Positions 55,532-64,000 of a stretch of DNA of 64,000 bases are shown in pieces. Source of the DNA: Meghimatium bilineatum (taxonomy: Eukaryota > Mollusca > Gastropoda > Stylommatophora > Philomycidae); NCBI GenBank assembly GCA_034231615.1, contig CM067322.1:58038938-58102937 (forward strand). The letters are read 5' to 3'. A model generated the notes under the pieces. It saw only the letters and a program-made list of their open reading frames with translations, did not search any database and was not told where the DNA came from. The position numbers were made by a program, and so were the translations under genes. The first letter of the stretch is position 1. Each line of letters begins with the position of its first letter.

Positions 55532-55900
55532 CTGCAAAGAAAAGTATCAAAGTAAACATTAGCTATGGAAATACACGGAGTCGTCGTTGTAGCTACATAG
55601 TTTTTTGTGTGCCTCGAAGGCAACACTGGCACCGTTATATATTCGCTAAATGTGAAGCCAATGCACAGAAAGATTAGATTTGCATTATAAAGTTAAGAAC
55701 ACCGCAACGAAACTTATACAATTAACTGGATGATATGAGGTCAATGCATAGAAGAACCTGTTATTCAGATCAGGAAAGGCAGTGTCTGTTTTTGCCACAA
55801 AACGCGAAGAGGAAAATCGTGATACCTTAGAATTGAAAATGATTGATTAGAGCCTCGGTTCCCATAGTATATGGCTCATGTAGTTTATGTTAGATAGGGT
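55532..55900 (-). other. Globin upstream intron (B12.2), nothing else seen
   Basis: Sequence after the exon 2 acceptor. An open run ending AG|GT near 55770 was checked as a possible first exon and did not resemble globin helices A/B. Confidence 0.5.
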
Positions 55901-55904
55901 GTAA

Positions 55905-56420
55905 TCATCAGGTGCCGCGCCCACTGGCAAAGACGATCATGGATCTCCAACACTGCCTATTTTCATTATCTCTAATCAGAATCGCTGTTGACTCGCTGCC
56001 ATGTTACGGTGCTAGGCTAAGAAATATTTTCTCTCGATCTCTCTTGTCTTATATCTTTCCTCTTGTAAGTATGTTCTCCAGACCTCCCTGTCCCATAACA
56101 TATCCCCCAAAAAACCCGATTGTTTCTAGTGGCTCTAATTTTCCACTATCCTGTTTATTTATGGTCCAGAGCCGCATCCATGTATTAAAATCGGCGTTAT
56201 GGAGTTCTGATTCGGAAGAACTCTCACTTCTATTGAAAGGAGCATATTACACAGCATATTATTCATTTGTATGAATGCTGTCTCTACCTGCTCTATTATG
56301 TTTCTTGTCTTTGCTTAACTTCTTCTATTTGATTTTATGCTGTTACCAAATATTTGAATTTATGCACCTGTTTGTGACATTATACTTTCAGGCGTATTTT
56401 GTAAGATGAAATTGAGATGG
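55905..56420 (-). mobile_element. LINE-C 3' end
   Basis: The 3' terminus ATCATCAGGTGCC (plus sense) is at the low end. The minus strand shows a VMGQGGLENIL-like segment near 56040-56100 and RLWTINKQDSGKLEPLET near 56120-56180, the LINE-C tail order. Frames are broken. Confidence 0.75.
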
Positions 56421-56800
56421 AGCAACACTCATATAATAATGTTACACAGCAAAGTAGTGTCTTTTATTTGCTTCTAGGTGTTTTTAAAAAAATGTCTATA
56501 ATAATAATAACTGAATCTGTCAATTAAACGTTATGCCGCTAGAGGGTTGTGAATGAATCAATATGCCAACAAACAAAAAAGAGTACATTTTTGGGAGAAT
56601 CATCTGCAATAAACGAGTGAAGGCAAGAAGGTCACACAAAACAATGTGAGCACACACACTCACAAAGACTTGGGCCAGGTCGTACAAGGCATGCTCTTTA
56701 AGGCTAGCGAGAAATTAGCAACGACAAGCAAGACTTTATTGAGAACGAGATGCTGTTCACAGGAATCTAGATACTATGGAGAAAAACAGTGGCATTCTAT
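56421..56800. other. No recognisable gene
   Basis: No supported feature. Confidence 0.5.
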
Positions 56801-57107
56801 TGTCAGACCATGTTAGATACTGTTCTCAAGTAGCAATAGAATCTATATCTCAACGCCAATCTCCGTGGCAGTAGAATTTATGTGCGTTTAACTATTGTAT
56901 TGTCAGACGATGTTAGATACTGTTCTCAAGTAGCAATAGAATCTATATCTCAACGCCAATCTCCGTGGCAGTAGAATTTGTGTGCGTTTAACTATTGTAT
57001 TGTCAGACGATGTTAGATACTGTTCTCAAGTAGCAATAGAATCTATATCTCAACGCCACCTGCCAATCTCCGTGGCAGTAGAATTTATGTGCGTTTAACT
57101 ATAATGC
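56801..57107. repeat. 100-bp tandem repeat, three units
   Basis: TGTCAGAC(C/G)ATGTTAGATA recurs at 56801, 56901 and 57001, exactly 100 bp apart. The units are almost identical. The third carries a 7-bp insertion (CACCTGC) near 57057. The high identity suggests recent expansion. Confidence 0.92.
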
Positions 57108-57351
57108 GCAATTTGAATTATGCATCTCACATATTTCTATCCATTGGATCCATGTGCATACAGGATATGCGAGAAATGTGGCTTAAAGAAAGTGTGAGGG
57201 GGAGTCTTCTGGAATTTGTTTCAGTAACAAATTAATAGTCAGTTATTGATCAAAATGAAGCTCCAAACTGCTCCAAATATGTTCTACATTCATTAGATGT
57301 TCCATGTTTTCCAACTCACTAGTTACATTGAAATATCGGAGCCTATAAAAT

Positions 57352-57655
57352 ATTACTACGAAATTTCGTCTGTGTTGCCGGGGCCCGAAAGGGGAGCAAA
57401 GAATAGCAACACTGTTTACATTCCATGCATGTTGTAAGAGGCGACTAAGGAGGTTATGGGATGGAGTTGGCTGTCCCATCCCATATAGGGTCAGTGACCC
57501 AAAGCCATGCTGAAGTCGGATGTGTGAGGCCGAAAGGCGCAGATATCGCAGCAATGCTGTAAACCATGACACAACGCATTCCATTCTCCGGACTACATCC
57601 TGCTAATCTGCAGGAGTTTGAGAACGAGCGCAGAAGAAGAAAAGAAGACTGCGAC
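57352..57655 (+). mobile_element. SINE2 / LINE 3'-end repeat, longest copy
   Basis: Extends the 34337-34530 family at its 5' side with GCCGGGGCCCGAAAGGGGAG and GTTGTAAGAGGCGACTAAGG. It ends GAGCGCAGAAGAAGAAAAGA. The extension suggests that the short copies are 5'-truncated 3' ends of a larger LINE. Confidence 0.78.
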
Positions 57656-58335
57656 ATTTAGTTCCACCAAAGCTCTCCAATGGTTCCATGATTTATGATG
57701 AAAACCGTGCAGCCCCAAGTAATTGATGCGTTAAGTACTACGCCAAGGATGAAGATATTTTCACTCCAAGAATACTATCACCCAAATACCTTCTGCAGTG
57801 ACAGAGCTTTCTTCAACAATTTGTTAAAAAATATCCAAAATATGCAACATTTTATTTTTCATAAAACATTATGTTATCTCCATGAATGTAAGTATTATTT
57901 ATGAATAAGGATGTGTGTCAATGATTTTTAAGGTGTCCCAGAATGCTTCAGATGACAAATGAAGATGTTTTGAAAAAATCAGCTTATCTACTCCATCATT
58001 TCTCCAGTAGTCAACAACTCATCTATTCTTAACAATCATGGCTGAAGCAGTACTTTCTTAATTCTTAGCTTGTTTGTATATTGTTTAGATGTCAATATTT
58101 TCCTCGTGTCATTGAAAGTACGTTTAGCCATTCCTATTCTCATTTAACTTCTCTTAGATTCGCCATTGTGAAGCTTTAATCCCAAACTTTGAATTGTATT
58201 GGTACCATTCGAGCTCACGCCTGTCTGAACATGAGCAATACACCATACACAGTTTCCCACAATATGGATGTACGTGAATATATGTAATGAACTGCTTAGA
58301 CCCTTGGATATAGGTGTGAGAGCCATTTATGATAG
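57656..58335. other. No recognisable gene
   Basis: No supported feature. Confidence 0.5.
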
Positions 58336-58339
58336 TTGT

Positions 58340-58850
58340 TACATGGTCAATTAACACCTTTACTAAGAAACAAAGATATTACACTAGAAACAAAGAAAGC
58401 GCTTTTCAACACCATTTTCTTACCAACATTGTGTTATCAGTGTCAAACTTGGACATTAGATTCTAGAACAATACATAAGATTAACACCACTGAAATGAAA
58501 TGTGTGAGACGTATGATTGGAGTTAGCTTGAGAGATAAAATCAGGAATGAAGCACTAAGGAAACAATTAGGGATCAAACAAACAATAGAATACATACAGA
58601 AACAACAAGTTAAATGGTACGGCCACATAACCAGACAGAAAGAGCAAAATATTATCCAAAAAACACTTAACAAACGATACGAAAACAGGAGACCTATTGG
58701 ATGCCCTCGTAAAAGGTGGATAGATAGTGTATTAGAAACACTCGGAAATATAACAGCAGAGGAGGCAAATAGAAGGGCAAAAGACCGTACACTCACTCTC
58801 CCCTCAACAACGAAAGGTACATGAGGACAGAAAGAAGAAAAAAAAAAAGA
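58340..58850 (+). mobile_element. LINE-G 3' end, first of two tandem copies
   Basis: Open for about 160 codons: LFNTIFLPTLCYQCQTWTLD, MKCVRRMIGVSLRDKIRNEA, KQQVKWYGHITRQ and GCPRKRWIDSVLETLG. This is the tail of a LINE RT. It ends in an A/G-rich tail (GAAAGAAGAAAAAAAAAAAG). Confidence 0.85.
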
Positions 58851-58855
58851 AGTTA

Positions 58856-59335
58856 CATAGACCAAGTTTTATTGCACTATATAAAACGATCATCATACCA
58901 TCACTATGCTACCAATGTCAAATTTGGACACTAACAACAGAATCCAAAAGAAAACTTCTTAAACAGAAATGACTTGTCTACGTAGAATCCGCCGAGTAAC
59001 AATAAGAGACATAACTAGGAACGAAAACATCGGAAGGCTAACGAACACAACGCCAATCCTGGATTACATCAGAATACAACAGATTAAGTGGTTTTCGCAT
59101 GCTTCCAGACTACCATCAGACAGTGCCTCTAAAAAAAGCATTACTATACAGACACGATGGATACAAAGCCAGTGGAAGGTCTTGCAAACGATGGATTACG
59201 GAAATAAAAGAGTCAACGAAAACAAACATATATGAAGCACATAAAAATCCATCTCCAGAGAACTCTTCTACCCCAGACGCTGCAAGACATAAGGGGGTAT
59301 ACCGCGAAAATGAAAATAAGATCAACTAGCGATCC
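58856..59335 (+). mobile_element. LINE-G 3' end, second tandem copy
   Basis: Starts at the tail of the first copy, same strand: TIIIPSLCYQCQIWTLTT, then after a shift CLRRIRRVTIRDITRNENIG and IRIQQIKWFSHASRLPS. More degraded than the first copy. Confidence 0.8.
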
Positions 59336-61985
59336 AAGGAAACCGTAAGTCTGCATACCCTTCGTTATAAACAAACCGAGACCCGGCACTAATGGGTCTG
59401 TCCGAAGTGCAATGATATCAGTTCATAAACAATTATGGACTTCACAGTTGGAATGCTGTCACAGGTTAGCAAAGCACACCTTAATCGAAGGCATACCGAA
59501 AACGGATGTGCTAAACTTATATGGCTCAACTTAAACCTTATTTCAACGTTTTTATTATCTTCGACTCAGATTCTCTAGGCCAACCAGTTAGTCATTTTTC
59601 TAACAGATTTGTTGACCCAACTTCAGTGATGGTACATCTAATTGCCCCCGACACATAGGAGTCTGCCACTATAGAACAAACGTGTCCTCTGACCGACATC
59701 TCTTCGCCATCTATGGGGATCATTTGCCTGAAGACATGCAAGGAAAGAAGACAGTGGTCCTGTTCTTTTGAACCATGAACTAGAAGTTCAGTTCCCGGTT
59801 GTCACACTGACGAACGTACTTAGACAATTAAAATATCTTCATAACACAACTAAAAAAGGTAAAAAAAACAAACACCAAACAACTCAGGATAATCCTGTAA
59901 GTTGTAGGTGTATGAGTTTTCATTCACTGTGCAATACTAAATACATAAATAAGTAGACCCTATGTAGTACCAAGCCGCTTTCTGAACTCACCCCACCTTC
60001 TTCTTTGAGAGCTGTTCACAAATAGCTTCAACAGTTAGGGAAAGGGAGATCTACACACGTTTGGCAGTTGTAGATAGGGAGGGGGGGGGGTGGTTGACGC
60101 CAGTTGACATATAAATTCCATTTTATACATGGGTAAATTAATAATAAAATAAAAAAGCGTCGAAGATTTGTTATTAAAGAAAAATAATCATAAAAGCAAC
60201 AAGGGGAATTTGAAACAGGTCAGTTCAGAAGCCACGATTGTTATTTGTATACACCAATTAAATTGTTTGAATGTGAATTTGTTTTTTCTACAAATACAAA
60301 AAAATCATGTAGCCGTAGTTTTTTGCGTAACAAATATTTTTGGACATAAATAATTATAGCCAAAACATAGCCGAATTTTTTATAGTTGCTGGTAACAATA
60401 GTTGTAGACAAGGGTGGGAAAACTAATGATAGATGCTGACGGAGTGGGGGAGAGGAGCTGAAGATAGTTGTTGACAAGGGTGGACGGATAATGATAGCTG
60501 TTGACAAGGATGGAGATGATAAAAATGTACAAAAAAATGTTTGACAGAATTTATGAACAGCTCCTTATCTCTAATAAAGAAATCGAGAAGATGATTTGAC
60601 GATGATTTAAAAACTTCCCAGGAACTCTAGGTCTTAGTTTATCACTTAATGTTGCGTTTCTTGAGAGTAATTAAGCATTCACCACTTCCATTACTAGCAT
60701 TATTCTTGTCTTTTGGAGCTTCTCCTTTCTAATCCCCGCATCCTGGCATCATCAACAGCGCCATTTTGTTTCCGTTAGACCAAGTGCGCATGTGCTAGAT
60801 ATGTAGAAAATCGATGAGCAGCAGAATCTAGCTAGACTGTCTGCGACACACTTCCTGTCTAATTAATCAACTTACACTTCTTTAAATCTCTAATTTTACT
60901 CCCAATTGACAAAGTCTCTTCTCACATGAAGTTGTATGTTCGTACGTGTATTCCTTGGAGACCCGACGCTGCATTGTTTATTAGAAGATAGTAGCCTACT
61001 GTGTATAGAATCATAATCCCTGAATTTGATCATGGTCATTTAGATACAGTTTACTAGCATGATTAACTACAACGTCACAGTAAGGGGTAGTTATCAATTT
61101 TTAACAAAAATGCCCTATTTCCTTAGGGATTTGCATCTTGAACCAACTCTTGTTAGTAAAGCTCGAAAACACGGCCTTGTTCAGAACGGTCATCACGATA
61201 CGTGATTTAACAAAACGTCACCTATCTTGGCTTATCTGACCATTTCTATACTTTCATTGGCTGGCGAAACAAAATTAACGCAAAGTGAACAACGATCAGT
61301 CGTATCTGCAAAGATTAGTGCCGCCGTGTGATATCACTATGCAGAACTATTCTGAAGAAGAACTTGGTACAGAAAAATCTGACAATTATTGCTGGCAACC
61401 GCCCTTACTGTGATTCCTGTAGTTACTCCATTCTTTTATTTAGATGTCCGTAGTTCGATTAAGTGGAATTTTTAAGCTCACAAGCTGTTTTCAAGTTGTC
61501 TTAGCATCCGGAAATTTGCACCAGAACAAATGTGTCGAATTTATGTCTATCACAACCATGAGCAACATAATTATATATGTTGCGTATTAAAGCCACCCTT
61601 AGCATGGCTTTAACTACAGAAATACTTGCCATATACCATATACAAAATCCATCCACTCGTTAAATATGAAAAGTAATTTATTACATACAATAGTTTGCTG
61701 TGCCATGTTATCAATGCAGTAGTGTGTAGTGGATACTTCAGTTTTCCTAATTGGATTGAGCCTGTTATTGTGCGCCAATGTAATCGCAGTATGATATTTA
61801 AGTAAGAAATAAAGATGAGATCTATACCGATCCATATACTTATTATTTTCAATTGTGACAAGACGAGAACGTACGAGACTTGGACATGTAAGTGGACATA
61901 ATTTCATGTGAACAGGGTTTATGCAGGGAATAGTCGCGGTTGGAAGGGTCATAAGACAGAAAATAAAATCATGGAGAAATACTGA
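59336..61985. other. Unassigned intronic sequence with one MITE relic
   Basis: A diverged foldback-MITE centre lies at 61205-61320 (TTTCATTGGCTGGCGAAACA, AACGCAAAGTGAACAACG). 60066-60090 has a G run and 60380-60510 a loose repeat of GTTGTTGACAAGGGTGGA. I searched the minus strand here for globin exon 1 and did not find it. Confidence 0.5.
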
Positions 61986-61989
61986 ACCG

Positions 61990-62450
61990 AGTAAGATTAT
62001 TTCTACACTGGTCTACAGCACTCAACTCAAGCAACAGACAACAAACTAAACAACTTCGAAAACAAATGTCTTCGCAAACTGATGAACATAAAATGGAGCG
62101 ACTTCGTCACAAATAGTGATCTAAGAGACAAAACACACCAAGAGTATGTTTCAAACATCATAAGAAAACGAAGATGGAACTACCTTGGTCACATTTTACC
62201 TAGATGTAAAAAGAATAAACCAACAATCCCTTAAGTGGTCACCTGAGGATAAAAGAAAACAGAAAAGGGGAATTAAAAGGCTGTAAGACCATCCAGGAAC
62301 TAAAGCTGCAGGCAGTGGACCGCATCATATGGAGAACCAAAACCTCTGCCCCATGTGTCGCTTGCGGCACGAAATGAAAAAAACTAACTACAGTTCACTC
62401 AACGCTGAAGATAGAAATCGCTGGAAGTATTTGTTGATACCCTTGCGATC
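61990..62450 (+). mobile_element. LINE-I RT C-terminal fragment
   Basis: Reads FENKCLRKLMNIKWSDFVTN, LRDKTHQEYVSNIIRKRRWN, YLGHILPR, the thumb region of an RNase H-lacking LINE RT, with frame breaks before and after. Confidence 0.75.
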
Positions 62451-62529
62451 CTGACAGGTTATAAGTTTTATGATTGTACCCTAAATAGCTCATCGATGTT
62501 GTATATTCAGCTATCCATTGTGACTTTGT

Positions 62530-62745
62530 GTCGCAGATCAGATCTTGTACAGTTTTGGGACACATACTTGATGGTAGACGGTTGTATTGTGCTCATAGTT
62601 CAGATATGATACAGTTGTTGAAGCACAATTGATGATAGACAGACATTGATTTTTTTTTGTAAGATCGTGTACAATTGTTAGCACAAATTTGATGATAGAC
62701 GCAGTTCCTTGTGCTCATAGGTCAGAACTTGTACAGATATATAAT
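62530..62745. repeat. Degenerate ~75-bp tandem repeat, left part
   Basis: Recurring TCAGATCTTGTACAGTT, CACAATTGATGATAGAC and TTGTGCTCATAGGTCAGA. It resumes at about 63225-63300 after a LINE-A insertion. Confidence 0.65.
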
Positions 62746-62774
62746 TACTAAAAAAAAGAAGATCCAGGAACAGG

Positions 62775-63205
62775 TATGGGCCAATAGATGGAGCAACGCA
62801 GGAACAAAGAGACAAAGAAATCACCTACCAAGAAAAAAGAGGATACTCAACAAATCTATTGGGGAAAGTCGACCAACTAAAAGACAACTAACACTATCTT
62901 GACATATCATCAGCAAGTTATCATCTTACGAATAAGGGCAGAACACAGCAGACTTAACAGTCACTTAAATAGACTAAAACTGGCTCCATCACAAACCTGT
63001 CCATGTCGGTAAACAGCACAGACCGAAGTACATGTTATACAAGACTGTATTACACTAAACCAATTAAGGGAGTAGCACTGGCACACAGGGACCGATATCC
63101 CCAAAAAGTTGTATGGAAGATCTGAGGAGCTTTCAAATACAGCAGCATTTATTAAGTAAACCAAACTAGTTGTGAGATATGTCAAACTGCGAACGAGAAG
63201 AAGAA
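62775..63205 (+). mobile_element. Degenerate LINE-A 3' end nested in a tandem repeat
   Basis: Colinear with 6285-6695: GCAACGCAGGAACAAAGAGA, AGACTTAACAGTCACTTAAA, CAAGACTGTATTACACTAAA and ATGTCAAACTGCGAACGAGA with a GAAGAAGAAG tail. Stops interrupt the frame. Confidence 0.8.
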
Positions 63206-63329
63206 GGAATGGACCATAGTGATAATCTGATGTTGTACAGTTAGTGCAACACAACTGATTACAAACTTGGCTTTTTTGTGTACTCAAAGGTCAGATCTTC
63301 ATATTTCGTATAGTGTCATTGTTTATTCT

Positions 63330-63450
63330 ATCTCTTTTTGTTATTCCCAGTGCTGTTATTAGGCCCTTCATTTCGCATACTGCCAGTTTGTATTCTAGTT
63401 TCCAGGTCTGGAATTAGTAGAACAGTGTCCGCGTGAAAAATGTGTTTATT
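63330..63450 (-). mobile_element. Short LINE RT palm relic
   Basis: The minus strand reads HIFHADTVLLIPDLETRIQT, which resembles the (F/Y)ADDTVL box of LINE RTs with one Asp lost. Short and unsupported on either side. Confidence 0.45.
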
Positions 63451-64000
63451 AACATTGTTTTGGAGATCATATCAATATTCTGGTGTTTCAGCAGTGGTGA
63501 TAATTGATTTCAGCATATCTTCAGTATTTCTGATTGTGGTTTTTTGATTCTCATTTTCCTGATTTCGTAATGGGTATTTAATGCGTTTAGGTGCTTCGCA
63601 CTAATGTTACTAGCTAAAAATGGAGTTGCTGACAGTCAGTTATTGTTTAATGACCAACAAATAGAGACGTGAAGCACTGCAATCCATATGTTTTTGAGAA
63701 AGTTATCAACGCTTGACAAAGACTACTTTATTCTCCATTGCAACTGCAAGAGACTTAAAAAGAACTTCAAATTGCTTAAAAAAAATAAAGGTTTTTTAAC
63801 CTCCATCCTCCCTCCCCCGAAAAAAAAATACAATTCAGCCAGCGGATGTGATGAACAAAGTTTTTCACCACTGCTCTATAACTTTGATTGATTGCCAGTT
63901 TCCGCAAGAATAATTAAAGATAAACACTATATTTGAGTTATATATACCAAATGCTGTGTTTATGGGTTGTGATTTCCACGTTTTGCTTTTTTTGCGATTT
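63451..64000. other. No recognisable gene
   Basis: No supported feature up to the window edge. Confidence 0.5.

Noticed and set aside
55740-55870. Globin exon 1 candidate upstream of exon 2
   Set aside because: An AG|GT site with an open phase-2 frame exists, but its residues do not fit helices A and B and there is no start context.
60760-60800. Start codon in AAAATGGCG context on the minus strand as globin exon 1
   Set aside because: The frame stops after ten codons and has no globin pattern.
61614-61952. 112-codon minus-strand frame as a host exon
   Set aside because: No recognisable motif and overlapping alternative frame of similar length; composition like surrounding non-coding DNA.
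1-64000. CRISPR arrays, operons, prophage or other bacterial systems
   Set aside because: Tandem repeats lack unique spacers, there are no cas-like genes, and the intron-bearing globin and SINE/LINE content show animal DNA.

Overview
This is a metazoan genomic window, AT-rich and dominated by repeats. It has no operons, Shine-Dalgarno sites or dense bacterial coding. Intron-bearing host exons, tRNA-derived SINEs with target-site duplications (TSDs), many 5'-truncated non-LTR retrotransposons and abundant minisatellites all point to an animal. The mix of RNase H-bearing LINEs and SINEs suggests a lophotrochozoan, most likely a mollusc; that assignment is inference only.

The one host gene I can support is a globin on the minus strand. 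Its middle exon (55300-55531) and terminal exon (30662-30790) carry the C2 Pro, CD1 Phe, distal E7 His and proximal F8 His. The splice junctions fall at the two classical globin intron positions, with the classical phases (B12.2 phase 2, G7.0 phase 0). The intron between them is about 24.5 kb and is filled with LINE fragments, MITEs, minisatellites and a degenerate transposase. The first exon was not found and probably lies beyond base 64000.

Layout. 1-6.9 kb: a full-length but inactivated endonuclease-RT-RNase H LINE (527-4334, 10-bp TSD), other LINE pieces, and a tRNA-derived SINE with a 12-bp TSD. 7.7-16.7 kb: two nearly identical 2.38-kb IS630/Tc1/mariner-type DNA transposons in opposite orientation, each with 32-bp TIRs, TA duplications, a long-spaced DDE transposase (83 residues between the last D and E) and a captured piece of reverse transcriptase. 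17-22 kb: minisatellites (56-, 24- and 64-bp families) with nested SINE and LINE insertions. 22.6-30.3 kb: an (AT)n block enclosed by a perfect inverted repeat, LINE tails, a hAT-like MITE with a perfect 8-bp TSD, and a foldback MITE family. 30.7-55.3 kb: the globin intron. 55.5-64 kb: upstream globin intron with further LINE 3' ends and a 100-bp tandem repeat.

LINE families are given working letters here. A: RT-RNase H with a GAA-rich tail. B: EN-RT-RNase H with an (ACTA)n tail. C: RT ending in an (ATG)n tail. D to I: other fragments. 'SINE2' is a short GAA-tailed 3' end of unknown parent. Apart from the globin, every long open frame I can assign belongs to a mobile element, and almost all of these are broken.
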